DNA from: an uncultured Alistipes sp.
GTDB lineage: Bacteria > Bacteroidota > Bacteroidia > Bacteroidales > Rikenellaceae
Direction of reading: 5' to 3'
DNA length: 64,000 bases
Assembly: GCA_944320685.1 (NCBI GenBank)
Contig: CALUIK010000002.1
Location: forward strand, 295,210 to 359,209
Shown here one piece after another: positions 52,931 through 61,481 of this stretch (the stretch's first letter is position 1; every line of letters begins with the position of its first letter). The translations under genes were made by a program, and so were the position numbers. The notes beneath the pieces were generated by a model. That model saw nothing but the letters and a program-made list of their open reading frames with translations, was not told the DNA's origin and did not search any database.

Positions 52931-53263
52931 TTACTTCATAGGCATAGAGTTTTGAGTTTGTCGCTGATGACGCTCTGTGCCGGATTTGCGGTTGTGGCAG
53001 ACTGCACAGAGCGATTGGAGGTTCTCAAGGTCGAGCGGCGCACCGCCCAGGTTCACGGGACGGATGTGGTCCACGACACGGGCAGGAGTGTAGCGGCCTT
53101 GCGCAAGGCAGCGCTCGCAGAGCGGCTGCCGGCGCAGTTGCTCGGCCCGCAGCTTCCGCCACGCCGTCGAATGGTAGAACTCCGTATTGGCATGCCGGCG
53201 GCCCATCTGCGGAGCATGTTCCGGCTGCCACGGGCGACGGCATGTCCTTTTCAATGTCGGCAT
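52931..53263 (-). CDS. HNH endonuclease
   Basis: This 110-residue protein carries a zinc-type HNH motif: CERC (about 50), VVDHIRPVNLGGAPLDLENL and CAVCHNRKSG. HNH nucleases near phage replication or terminase genes often nick DNA for packaging or recombination. The ATG at 53263 begins the conserved region; the longer frame overlaps the preceding gene. It is the last gene of the leftward operon that starts at 55406. Its exact cleavage role is unknown. Confidence 0.9.
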   Translation of the reverse strand: MPTLKRTCRRPWQPEHAPQMGRRHANTEFYHSTAWRKLRAEQLRRQPLCERCLAQGRYTPARVVDHIRPVNLGGAPLDLENLQSLCAVCHNRKSGTERHQRQTQNSMPMK

Positions 53264-53265
53264 GG

Positions 53266-53541
53266 TCAGAAGATGATTTCGGGGTTGAGCGGCAGGTCGT
53301 GGTCCTCGGTCTCGAAGCCAACGATGCGTACGATGCGGGCATCGGGATAGCGCTCGCGCAGTTCGCGGGCCGAGATGCCGTACCTGGCGAAGTCGGCCGT
53401 ATAGGCCGCCGGACCGAAGCGTGCCATGTTCCTTCGGAGGTTCTCTATCTCGACCTCCGTCCACTTTTCGATTTCTCCGTTGTGGGTCACATACTTGCGG
53501 CGACCGTCTTCCAACAGATGGATGATTCGTTGCAGTTTCAT
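53266..53541 (-). CDS. Hypothetical phage early protein
   Basis: This 91-residue protein (MKLQRIIHLLEDGRRKYVTH, then WTEVEIENLRRNMARFGPAAYTADF, part quoted) lies between the DnaC-like gene and the HNH gene, with two bases to the latter. A Myb-like helical pattern in the middle could bind DNA. The start was set at 53541 because upstream codons lie in the DnaC-like gene. No family was recognised. Confidence 0.65.
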   Translation of the reverse strand: MKLQRIIHLLEDGRRKYVTHNGEIEKWTEVEIENLRRNMARFGPAAYTADFARYGISARELRERYPDARIVRIVGFETEDHDLPLNPEIIF

Positions 53542-53561
53542 ATCTCGTTCTTGTTTCAGTG

Positions 53562-54197
53562 TCAGCGCAGACTCTCGCCCCGGAACTCCACGGCCCGGCA
53601 CAGTCGGGTCAGACGGTCGAATGTCCGCTCGCCGTAGCGGCGCAGTAGTTGTTCCTTCGAGAGATTCGTTGCGAGGAACAGCGGCCGCAGGCGACGTTCC
53701 GCCGCATTGACGATGCGGTTGAAACCCTCGTAGCGTTCGCCGTAATCGTTGATGAGCGGCTCGACTCCCACCTCGTCGATAATCGGGAAGGGAGTCCGGG
53801 TCAGAAAGTCGAGGTTCGAGCAGGTCGGGTCGCATCCGGCCGTACTGGCGGCAAAGCGATAGGGCTTGGTCAGTTCGTCGGCATGTACCGGACAAGTGTG
53901 AAATCCCTTCATGGCCAGCAGTACGGGAATCACGCCGGTCAAGATCGTACTCTTGCCGCGTCCGCAGTCACCCCAGAGCAGCAGCCCGCGGCCACCGGTG
54001 GCGGTCATCCATCCGATAACGGAGGCGTATTCGGGCAACGGACGGTAACGGACAACCGTGCGATCCACACGCCGAAAGATTTCGCGGAAGAGGGCTTCGC
54101 ATCGTTCGCGGTCGCCCCATGAAAGGCTTTCAGCACGGCGGACGACGAGTCGCTTTTCCGCCGAGAGGCGGTCGATGATTGTGGCAAGAGGTTCCAT
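53562..54197 (-). CDS. DnaC-like replicative helicase loader ATPase
   Basis: This 211-residue AAA+ protein has Walker A LLLWGDCGRGKST (about 72-84) and Walker B PIIDEVG, followed by sensor-like FLATNLSKEQLLRRYG and an arginine-rich C-terminus. This is the layout of phage DnaC-like loaders that recruit host DnaB. The ATG at 54197 begins MEPLATIIDRL. It works with the winged-helix protein encoded just upstream. Confidence 0.88.
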   Translation of the reverse strand: MEPLATIIDRLSAEKRLVVRRAESLSWGDRERCEALFREIFRRVDRTVVRYRPLPEYASVIGWMTATGGRGLLLWGDCGRGKSTILTGVIPVLLAMKGFHTCPVHADELTKPYRFAASTAGCDPTCSNLDFLTRTPFPIIDEVGVEPLINDYGERYEGFNRIVNAAERRLRPLFLATNLSKEQLLRRYGERTFDRLTRLCRAVEFRGESLR

Positions 54198-54258
54198 GAC
54201 GAGGCATTTTGCAGGGTGAATATACGGCATGCGATATGTGGGGAATGAGGTCATTGTC

Positions 54259-55083
54259 TCACTTGGTGCTGCGGTCGAACTTTTCCAGAAGACGACGGGC
54301 ATGCTCTTCCGTTGCAGGATGCAACACATCGCCGGAATTTCGGGTACGTGACGGCGCGGAAGTATCGCCCGGCCGCAACGGGAACAGTCCCGCCCAGTTG
54401 TTGGCGATGCTCCGGTCGATCACCGCTGCGGCAACGGCCGGATCGTCGCCCGAGAGGTCGCGGAGCAGCGCAAGGCACTTGCGGGCGCCCATCTCGCTGC
54501 GGTAGCCTTCGCGGCGCGAACGTTTGTACTCCAGCCAGATGCTCATCGGTGCGCGCCATATCTCGTCGAGCGATGCGAGGAACTGCGACAGGTTCTGCCG
54601 TATGGGTTCTCTCTTTTCGGCGCAACCTTTTCTCTCTTCCCGCCGGCGCAGCGCTTTTTCTTTTTTGCTTGTTTTTTCTTTTTCCGGAATAATTCTGTCC
54701 TGTATGGAGACAGTGGCGGTCGGCGTTGCGGATTGCAACGCTTTGCCGGTCATTCGATGGATTTGCGTGGCAGAAACCGTCGCGTCGTGCTCTGCCGGAT
54801 GACGCTCAAAGGGATTTAGCCGATAGATGGCACTCCGGCGTCCGCGCTGTCCGCGGACAGAGATAACGCCCCGCTCGACCAGAATACGCCGCATGCGGCA
54901 GATGGTCGATTTGTCGAGTTTCGTGCGGTTCTCCAGTACCGAAAAGGGTACCGAAAACTCCTCGCGCCAGCCACAACGGTTCGCCGTGAACATCAGGGCA
55001 TGCCACAGCACGATGGCGTTCGAGGGCAAAGACTCCGTTTCAAGCCAGTCGTAGAAATGTCGTATCTCTGCGAGGTAGTTCAT
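54259..55083 (-). CDS. Phage replication protein with winged-helix N-domain
   Basis: This 274-residue protein has an N-terminal winged-helix (1-105; NYLAEIRHFYDWLE, VPFSVLENRTKLDKSTICRM), a highly charged linker, and a C-terminal helical domain with SIWLEYKRSRREGYRSEMGA, resembling replisome organiser proteins. It would bind the origin and help the DnaC-like protein load helicase. The ATG at 55083 overlaps the upstream HTH gene by four bases. The AT-poor linker could hold the origin, but no iteron set was recognised. Confidence 0.82.
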   Translation of the reverse strand: MNYLAEIRHFYDWLETESLPSNAIVLWHALMFTANRCGWREEFSVPFSVLENRTKLDKSTICRMRRILVERGVISVRGQRGRRSAIYRLNPFERHPAEHDATVSATQIHRMTGKALQSATPTATVSIQDRIIPEKEKTSKKEKALRRREERKGCAEKREPIRQNLSQFLASLDEIWRAPMSIWLEYKRSRREGYRSEMGARKCLALLRDLSGDDPAVAAAVIDRSIANNWAGLFPLRPGDTSAPSRTRNSGDVLHPATEEHARRLLEKFDRSTK

Positions 55084-55406
55084 TGCCGGCCGTGTTTGCA
55101 CAAAAGACGCTCCAGTTCGCTTCGCGAAGGCTCGGCGGGACGGACCACCAGCCCCATGTGTACGAGCAGGTCTATTTTTGGGATACGGACGCCGCCATTG
55201 GCTGCGACCTTGCGGATGCCGTAACGACGGCAGTCGCGGTCGAGTTGCCGCAGCGACTTGCCAAGCAGGTCGGCCGCCTCCTGACGTGTAAGCAGAATCG
55301 TTTCGGCCGACTTGTCGTCCATGCCCTTCAACTCCTCAACCCGTTGCTGAAGCGAGAAGATGCAACCCTGCATCTCTTCGATGATTGCGTTCAGTTCCAT
55401 AGCCAT
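55080..55406 (-). CDS. Excisionase-type HTH protein
   Basis: This 108-residue protein starts with a coiled coil (about 1-35) and has an excisionase/HTH_17-like domain (LTRQEAADLLGKSLRQLDRD). Such proteins direct the integrase to excise the element or regulate the early operon. It is the first gene of the leftward early operon (overlapping the replication gene by four bases). Its promoter region carries the tandem ACCCACGTGG operators. Confidence 0.85.
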   Translation of the reverse strand: MAMELNAIIEEMQGCIFSLQQRVEELKGMDDKSAETILLTRQEAADLLGKSLRQLDRDCRRYGIRKVAANGGVRIPKIDLLVHMGLVVRPAEPSRSELERLLCKHGRQ

Positions 55407-55456
55407 TGTTTTGCGATTTCCAAGGGCAAAGTTCCTGAAACGGATGCAATAAAACT

Positions 55457-55480
55457 ACCCACGTGGATACCCACGTGGGT
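55457..55480 (-). promoter_or_regulatory. Tandem palindromic operator before the excisionase/replication operon
   Basis: ACCCACGTGG occurs at 55457-55466 and 55469-55478 (12-bp period), the second copy completed to a CCCACGTGGG palindrome. An inverted ACCCACG / CGTGGGT pair spans 55457-55480. The same half-site makes the palindrome at 48088-48110. A weak -7 box GAACTTTG lies between operator and gene at 55428-55435 (reverse strand). Confidence 0.6.
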
Positions 55481-55521
55481 GAAGTTTATTTGCAACTAAC
55501 TGTTAATCAGATTGTGTTTTA

Positions 55522-56080
55522 CTATTGCCGCGCAGCCTCCTGCAAGGAGTCGATGAATGCCGTTGTCCGGATTTTGCGATCCTTGACGCTGCGTTTCAAA
55601 TCGCGCGGCGCACCCAGTTTGATATTGTATAGCCATTCGTGCTGACGCACGACTTCGGTGAACGGAGCATTGCCGAATGCCCCGAATTCGGAGGCATAGA
55701 CGAGAAATTCAGCCAGATCAATCGGCTTGCATCCCCAATGCAGCGGGGATCTGCAAACGGGAGAAACGGAGGTGAAGAGTTCGGGGTTGGTCAGCCGTTT
55801 GTTGTTTTGCGCGATGCAGGTGCGCAGATTGGACCTGGCCCGTAAAACGAACAGGCGCAATAATGTGTTATTTTTTTTTGCTGGAAAAAATATGCTCCAA
55901 AATACACAAGGTATCCCGGAGCATGAAGTCGATTGTCCGATATCCGCCGCTGCCGTCAAGCAGGTCAAGAAGTGCGATCTGAAAGTCCTTGAAGTCCGAG
56001 CGAAGTTCTTCATCCGTCAATGTATAGAGTGTATGTCCCAGTGCCGTCTGCATGAAACGACATTCTAGCAAAGTGTTCAT
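55522..56080 (-). pseudogene. RteC-like regulator interrupted by an A9-run frameshift
   Basis: Two frames join into one protein of about 185 residues. The first (56080 to 55868, MNTLLECRFMQTALGHTLYT) ends SSKKK at a run of nine A (55879-55871 on the reverse strand). The second continues NNTLLRLFVLRARSNL and ends near 55522 with the RteC-type C-terminus (IDLAEFLVYASEFGAFGN, then YNIKLGAP). With eight A the frame would be intact. RteC is the excision regulator of Bacteroides conjugative transposons. The shift may be a true inactivation, a sequencing error, or transcriptional/translational slippage. Confidence 0.75.
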
Positions 56081-56122
56081 AAGTTAGAGGTTAAAGATTA
56101 TTAATGAAAAAATATGTGAGTA

Positions 56123-56134
56123 CCTAATATTAGG
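56123..56134. promoter_or_regulatory. 12-bp palindrome at the right boundary of the prophage
   Basis: CCTAATATTAGG lies upstream of the RteC-like gene in the AT-rich interval 56081-56157. It may be a regulator site or part of the attachment region. Confidence 0.35.
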
Positions 56135-56157
56135 CTGGATATATCGTGAAAGAGGGT

Positions 56158-56916
56158 TTACAGCAAGGTTCTGAGTCGGGATTTGAATCGTTTCCTGTTT
56201 TCGAAGAGCAGTCGATACCAAACTCCCTTGAGTTGCAGCGAATCACGTTCGGCTCGGATAATCAGAGCGTAACTTTCCAAAATAGAGAGATATATCGTCA
56301 GCGGACACGAAAGTCTCCGCAGGTTATGCATGCGCATCTGCATGGAGAGATTTTTCCGGAACTCCATCCGGTTCGTGTCAATCAGCTGAAACGAGAATTT
56401 CCCTGTCTCACGCTCCGCACAAAGGATATTGCCGATATTCAGATCGCGGTGGAGGATGCCGGCCCAGTGGATATGATAAATGAAATTGGCCAGCTGGTCA
56501 AACAGGCCCATCTGGACATCTGCGTCCGGCGCTTTTTCTTCAATCAGCTCCATGACCGGACGATAATCCGAATAGAGCGAGATAAAATAGCTTGCTCGCA
56601 GGATTCCGTAGCGCCGCTCCTCGACAAAGGCCACCTCTTCGGGCGTATCAATCCCCAGATTACGCAATCTCACGGCATGCAGATAGGCCCGTTCGGCCTT
56701 GCTGCGACGCAGGGTGCCATAGACGATTTTGTTCAACGGTGAGATACGCCCATACCGTTTGACGGCAAGTGACGTGCCGTTGCAGTCGAAGCGTTTGATG
56801 GTATTGCGTCCGTCATGGAGGAGCACCCCGTTGCGAGCAAACCGGAATGGATGAATCAATTGCGTGATTGCTTCACGCAGGTGTTCGTATTTTGGGTTAA
56901 GGACAATACGTATCAT
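56158..56916 (-). CDS. WaaP/InaA-type lipopolysaccharide kinase-like protein
   Basis: This 252-residue protein-kinase-fold enzyme carries HRDLNIGNIL (catalytic loop) and LIDTNRMEF (metal-binding aspartate), with an N-terminal lysine in SLAVKRYG. The family phosphorylates lipid A-core or Kdo sugars at the inner membrane face. The ATG at 56916 was chosen because the upstream frame is in the neighbouring gene's 3' region. It lies downstream of the second efflux operon on the same strand, after a hairpin. It is the first clearly non-phage gene on the right. Confidence 0.85.
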   Translation of the reverse strand: MIRIVLNPKYEHLREAITQLIHPFRFARNGVLLHDGRNTIKRFDCNGTSLAVKRYGRISPLNKIVYGTLRRSKAERAYLHAVRLRNLGIDTPEEVAFVEERRYGILRASYFISLYSDYRPVMELIEEKAPDADVQMGLFDQLANFIYHIHWAGILHRDLNIGNILCAERETGKFSFQLIDTNRMEFRKNLSMQMRMHNLRRLSCPLTIYLSILESYALIIRAERDSLQLKGVWYRLLFENRKRFKSRLRTLL

Positions 56917-56962
56917 GGTTTCCTGGGTATGGTGAAGGGTCGGAGCCAGGCATAAGAGAGGG

Positions 56963-56987
56963 GCGGTCGGAAACGGTTTCCGACCGC
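56963..56987 (-). terminator. Hairpin after the right efflux operon
   Basis: A perfect 12-bp inverted repeat (GCGGTCGGAAAC around a single base, GTTTCCGACCGC) lies 24 bases after the TolC-like gene. A pyrimidine tail, not a strict T-run, follows on the reverse strand, so termination is probable but not certain. Confidence 0.55.
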
Positions 56988-57011
56988 TACCCTCAGCTTC
57001 GCTCTTCAAGA

Positions 57012-58325
57012 TTATTCCAATGTACCGATGCTTCTGCGGTATTCGGTCTCGTAGATCCGGTACTGCGTCTGAGCCTCGATCCGATTGCTGGCGGCCTGCT
57101 GCCACTGCGACTGGGCATCGAGCAGGTCGGTCAGCGGAGCCATCTGTGCCTTATATCGGTTGCGCATGACGCGCAGGTTCTCCTCGGCCTGTCGCAGCGC
57201 AAGTTCGGCTGTCTGGATCAACCGGTAGCCGTCCTCGACGTTGCGGATGGCCTGTTCGACCTCGAGCGACATCAGACGTGTGTTTTTCTGCAAGTCGAGC
57301 TGCACATTCTGGAGTTCGTATCGGGCCTTGCGCACCTTTTTGCGGCTCTCGCCCCAATGGAAGATCGGGATCTTCACCGCCAACATGGCCAGACCGAGCC
57401 CGTCGCGGAACTCCTGCGTATGGGGAACAAACGTTCCGTTGCCTGCATCGACCATGCTGTTGAGTTTGATGTTGCCGTAGTAGGTATAACCCAGCGACAA
57501 CCCCACAGTAGGCAGCATCGCTGAACGGGCATCGCGGATCTGTTGCTCCCCGACGGCCACCTGCCGCTCCAGCATCCGCAATTCGGGGCGGGATGCGAGG
57601 TCCGACATCAACGCTCCGGGTTCGGACATTTGAAAAAGCGTATCGGTCGGAACCGGATACTGGTCTCGCTCCGCACCGATCACCCGACACAACGACATGC
57701 GGCACAATTCGGCTCCGTTCTGCGTCTTCTGCAGCTGATAGCGGATTTCGCTGCGTTTTGCCTCGATGCGCATCAGGTCATTCTCGATGGCCATGCCCGC
57801 TTCGAAGGCGGCGGCGGTTTGGCGGTAAAGCGTATCCATCTGTGCCGCATAGCTCTCAAGCATGCGCACCTGGCGGTCAACGGCCACCGTGGTCCAGTAG
57901 GCGTTGTCGGCCTCGACCAGCACATCCATGCGGGTCATCCGCCGCTGCTCGCCGGCCACCTCTTCGCCGATACGGGCCATCCGCCGCGCTGCCGAGATCT
58001 TGCCCCCGGCATAGATCGGTTGGGTCAGAGTGAGCCCTGCCATATAGGTGCCGCGCATCCGAAGATCCATCCCCATCATATCCATGTCGGGCAGTACGTA
58101 CGCACCGGTGGCCGACCCCTCGATTTTGGGCAGGGCGGCCGTTGCCGCGATCTGGCGGTCGAGGCGGGCCTGTTCGAGCCGGTTGTCGGCCTGTTGCAGC
58201 TCCTCGCTGTGGGCAAGGGCCCGTTCGCGGCACTCGGCCAGCGAGAGCAGCAGCGGTTGTTGAGCCCGGGTCGCAAGGCCCGACAGCAGTGCGGCCCCCA
58301 GAGCCGCATATATTCTGATATTCAT
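57012..58325 (-). CDS. TolC-family outer-membrane efflux protein
   Basis: This 437-residue protein has a cleavable signal (MNIRIYAALGAALLSG) and two OEP repeats with long helices and beta-strand segments (TLTQPIYAGGKISAARRMAR; VKIPIFHWGESRKKVRKA). It is the outer-membrane channel of the second tripartite system and follows its pump gene after three bases. Unlike the left channel it has no lipobox. Length is normal. Confidence 0.92.
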   Translation of the reverse strand: MNIRIYAALGAALLSGLATRAQQPLLLSLAECRERALAHSEELQQADNRLEQARLDRQIAATAALPKIEGSATGAYVLPDMDMMGMDLRMRGTYMAGLTLTQPIYAGGKISAARRMARIGEEVAGEQRRMTRMDVLVEADNAYWTTVAVDRQVRMLESYAAQMDTLYRQTAAAFEAGMAIENDLMRIEAKRSEIRYQLQKTQNGAELCRMSLCRVIGAERDQYPVPTDTLFQMSEPGALMSDLASRPELRMLERQVAVGEQQIRDARSAMLPTVGLSLGYTYYGNIKLNSMVDAGNGTFVPHTQEFRDGLGLAMLAVKIPIFHWGESRKKVRKARYELQNVQLDLQKNTRLMSLEVEQAIRNVEDGYRLIQTAELALRQAEENLRVMRNRYKAQMAPLTDLLDAQSQWQQAASNRIEAQTQYRIYETEYRRSIGTLE

Positions 58326-58328
58326 CGT

Positions 58329-61300
58329 TTATGCATTTTGAGGTTTGCGAATGCGGAACAGGGCCGCGTAGAAAATCGGCAGCAGAATGAGCGTGATGAT
58401 CGTGCCGACCGTAAGTCCGCCCATGATCGTCAGGGCCATCGAGCCGTACATCGGGTCGCCGACCAGCGGAATCATTCCGACGATCGTCGTCAGCGAGGCC
58501 ATCAGCACGGGGCGCACGCGCGAGACCGTTGCCTCGATGACGGCCGTATAGGGCGATCGGTGCTCCTCGGCCTGCAGGCGGTTGATCTCGTCGACCAGGA
58601 CGATGGCATTCTTGACCATCATGCCGATCAGACCCATCATGCCGATGATGGCCATGAAGGTCATCGGCTGTCCCGTCAGAAGCAGCGACGGGGTGATGCC
58701 GCAGAAGACGAACGGGAAGCACAGGAGGATGAGCAGCACCTTGCGCCAGCTGTTGAACAGCAGCAGGAGGATGGCCAGAATGAGGAAAATGGTCAACGGC
58801 AGGTACTTCATCAGGTTGCCGGTCGCCTCGCCCTGCAATTCACCCTCGCCGACCCAGCGCATCGTGTAGCCGTCGGGCAGCGGGATGGCCTCGATCTCAT
58901 CGCGGATCGATGCCACGACCTTGGCCGGCGTAGCCTCCTTACAGTCGGGATTCGGGTCGCACTCCGCCTCGATTACCCTTCGGCCGTTCATCCGCAGCAC
59001 GACGTCCTCGTCCCAGTCGAGACGGATGTTGCGCACGGCATTGCCCAGCGGCATGGCGCGGAACATGCGGTCCTGCAGCTCGCTCATTCCACGTCCGCCG
59101 GCCAGCGCGCCCTGCAGCTCCTCGTCGGTCAGCCGGAAGTTCATCATACTCCAGACGGGAATTTCGTCGAGGTTGCGGATGCGGCTGCCGTCGTTGTTGC
59201 GCACCTGGAGATTCAGCATCACTATGCGCTCCTGGTCGTTCAGCACACCGACCGGCATGCCGTCCGTGGCGGCGAGCAGGGCGTTGGCCACATCCCCGCG
59301 GCCGATCCCGGCACGCAGGGCATCCTGCTGGTTGAATTCGGCGACGAGCGCCTTGCCCTTGGGCTTCCAGTTGTTCTGCACCGAGTAGGCGTCGACATAA
59401 GGGCTGCGGCGCATGACGGCTTCGGCCTGTGCGCTCAATTCGCGCAGCACCGCCGGGTCGGGGCCCGCGAACTCCACCTCGACGGTATGCGATGTCGAGA
59501 CCGAGAAGTTATATTTGCGGATGCGGATGTAGGCTTCGGGAAAGGCCTCGCGCAACTGACGCCGGATCGTTGGAATCTGCTCCTGCACGGTCCGGTAGTC
59601 CGGACAGTCGACAATCAGTTCTCCGTAGCAGTCGCCGCCCGAGGTCATGGGGCGCACCAGACAGTAGTGGGCCGGGGCGCTGCCCTGGCTGACGGCCACC
59701 CGTTCGACAGCCGGATTGCGCCGCACGCTGTCGCTCATCTCGAGCAGCCGGTCGCGTACCCGATCGGCATCCGTCGCCGAGGGAAAGAAGCACTCGACGA
59801 CGAATTGTTTGTAGTCGAAGTCGGGGAAAAAGAGATTCTTGACGCGCGTCATGCCGAAGATCGAGAGGATCAGCACTGCCACGGCTGCGGCAATCGTCGT
59901 TCGCTTGTAGTCGATGAGGAACGAGATCGTGCGCCGCACGAAGCGATGAACCGGCGAATTCATCACGGCGGGCTTCTGTGCCGCGTGCTGTCTCTTTTCG
60001 CGGGTCGGGAGCCACGACTTGGCGCAGATCGGCACCTGGACGAGCGCCAGCACCCAGCTGGCCAGCAGGCTCACGCACAGTACCAGAAAGAGATCGCCGG
60101 CATATTCACCTGCCGAATCGGGCGAGAGATAGACACACAGGAATGTCGAGGCGGCGATGACGGTTGCCCCGAGCAGCGGCATGGCCGTATTGCGGCCGAT
60201 GCGGTAGAGATAGACCTTCGGGCTCAGGCCCCGCTTCTTGTCGATCAGAATGCCGTCCATGATCACCACGGCATTGTCGACCAGCATGCCCATGGCCACG
60301 ATGAAGGCGCCGAGCGAGATGCGCTGCAGCGTCGTGCCGCACGTCAGCAGGATCGGGAACGAAACGGCCACCGTGAGCACCAGCCCGAAGCCGATGATCA
60401 ATCCGCTGCGGAATCCCATCGTGAAGATCAGCACCAGAATGACGATCAGGACCGATTCCAGCAGGTTCCACATGAACGACGAGATGGCCTCCGAGACCTT
60501 GTCGGGCTGGAAGAAGATCTTTTCCGTCTGGAAGCCCGCCGGAAGCTGCCGCATGGCCTCCGCGAGCCGGGCATCGACGGCCTTGCCCACGTCGGGAACG
60601 ATGGCCGAGGACTCCATGGCGATGCAGAGGGCCAGCGCCGGGCGTCCGTCGACGAAAAATCCGTTACGCTGCGGTGTGGCATACCCCCGCTCGACGCGGG
60701 CCACGTCGCCGATGCGCAGCTGACGGCCGTCCATCGTGCGGATCTCCAGGTTGCGGATCTCCTCCACATCGTCGACCGCCGAATCGACATAGAGCGCAAT
60801 ACGCTCACCGTCGGTAGGATATTTCCCGGCATTGACCACCTTACCGGCCTGCTGCAGCGCCGACATGATCTGCGTCGGAATCACGCCGTTGCGGGCGATC
60901 TGTTCCTTCGACAGGATGATGTTGATCACCTCGTCGCGGTTGCCGGCGATGAGAATCCGCTTAACCCCCTTTACGTCGAGCAGTTCGCGCCGCAGAAACT
61001 TGGCATAGCGGTACATCTCCGGGTAGTCGTAGCCGTCAGCCGTCAGGCCGTAGAAGATGCCGTAGACATCCATCATATCGTCGATGACCACCGGGTCGTA
61101 GCACCCCTCGGGCAGGCGCGACGCGGCGTCATTGACCTTGCGGCGCAACAGGTCGAAGTGCTGTTCCAGATCGCGGTTCAGAACCGTCATCTGAAATTCG
61201 ACCGTGAACATCGCCGAACCGTTTCTGCATTCGCTCTTGACCTTCTTGACGTTAGGCAGCGCACGCAGTTCGTCCTCCATCATCTGAGCCACCTTCAGCT

Positions 61301-61481
61301 CCACCTCATGGGCGCTGGCTCCGGGATAGGGAACCACGACCATCGCCTGTTTGGCTGCCACGGCCGGATCCTCCAGCTTGGGCATCCGGATGAACGACAG
61401 AAGTCCGGCAATGAGGATGGCCGCCATAAGCGACCAGAACAAGACGGGGCGTCTTACGAAAAATTCGGTTATCTTCATCAC
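58329..61481 (-). CDS. RND efflux transporter permease
   Basis: This 1050-residue, 12-helix RND pump begins MMKITEFFVRRPVLFWSLM. The TM4 motif reads MGMLVDNAVVIMDGI, with a single aspartate followed by asparagine, the variant of the second RND subgroup. It would export a toxic compound using the proton gradient. Its start overlaps the adaptor gene by four bases. Isoleucine codons examined in this gene are almost all ATC, whereas the left-flank pyrophosphatase uses ATA often. A very long antisense frame across this gene is only a shadow. Confidence 0.95.
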   Translation of the reverse strand: MMKITEFFVRRPVLFWSLMAAILIAGLLSFIRMPKLEDPAVAAKQAMVVVPYPGASAHEVELKVAQMMEDELRALPNVKKVKSECRNGSAMFTVEFQMTVLNRDLEQHFDLLRRKVNDAASRLPEGCYDPVVIDDMMDVYGIFYGLTADGYDYPEMYRYAKFLRRELLDVKGVKRILIAGNRDEVINIILSKEQIARNGVIPTQIMSALQQAGKVVNAGKYPTDGERIALYVDSAVDDVEEIRNLEIRTMDGRQLRIGDVARVERGYATPQRNGFFVDGRPALALCIAMESSAIVPDVGKAVDARLAEAMRQLPAGFQTEKIFFQPDKVSEAISSFMWNLLESVLIVILVLIFTMGFRSGLIIGFGLVLTVAVSFPILLTCGTTLQRISLGAFIVAMGMLVDNAVVIMDGILIDKKRGLSPKVYLYRIGRNTAMPLLGATVIAASTFLCVYLSPDSAGEYAGDLFLVLCVSLLASWVLALVQVPICAKSWLPTREKRQHAAQKPAVMNSPVHRFVRRTISFLIDYKRTTIAAAVAVLILSIFGMTRVKNLFFPDFDYKQFVVECFFPSATDADRVRDRLLEMSDSVRRNPAVERVAVSQGSAPAHYCLVRPMTSGGDCYGELIVDCPDYRTVQEQIPTIRRQLREAFPEAYIRIRKYNFSVSTSHTVEVEFAGPDPAVLRELSAQAEAVMRRSPYVDAYSVQNNWKPKGKALVAEFNQQDALRAGIGRGDVANALLAATDGMPVGVLNDQERIVMLNLQVRNNDGSRIRNLDEIPVWSMMNFRLTDEELQGALAGGRGMSELQDRMFRAMPLGNAVRNIRLDWDEDVVLRMNGRRVIEAECDPNPDCKEATPAKVVASIRDEIEAIPLPDGYTMRWVGEGELQGEATGNLMKYLPLTIFLILAILLLLFNSWRKVLLILLCFPFVFCGITPSLLLTGQPMTFMAIIGMMGLIGMMVKNAIVLVDEINRLQAEEHRSPYTAVIEATVSRVRPVLMASLTTIVGMIPLVGDPMYGSMALTIMGGLTVGTIITLILLPIFYAALFRIRKPQNA

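Larger units (their letters stand above)
16859..56157. mobile_element. Siphovirus prophage / CTn-like hybrid element next to tRNA-Asp
   Basis: The interval holds an integrase at one end and an RteC-like gene at the other. Between them are a full HK97-type head module, a non-contractile tail with tape measure and fibres, lysis candidates, a second recombinase, and a DnaC-like/replication/excisionase operon. The size of about 39 kb suits a siphovirus genome. Several AT-rich cargo modules sit between phage blocks. Boundaries are inferred: left from the tRNA terminator and integrase, right from the change to housekeeping-type genes after RteC. No att repeat was recognised, so the ends could be off by hundreds of bases or the right end could lie further out. 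Confidence 0.85.

Noticed and set aside
16859..56157. CRISPR array or diversity-generating retroelement
   Set aside because: No regular repeat-spacer array, reverse transcriptase or VR/TR pair was seen by eye.
16880..56166. 9-bp match TTACAGCAA at the tRNA terminator (16880-16888) and at the end of the kinase gene (56158-56166) as att core
   Set aside because: Too short, and the left copy lies inside the loop/stem of the tRNA terminator; chance agreement is likely.
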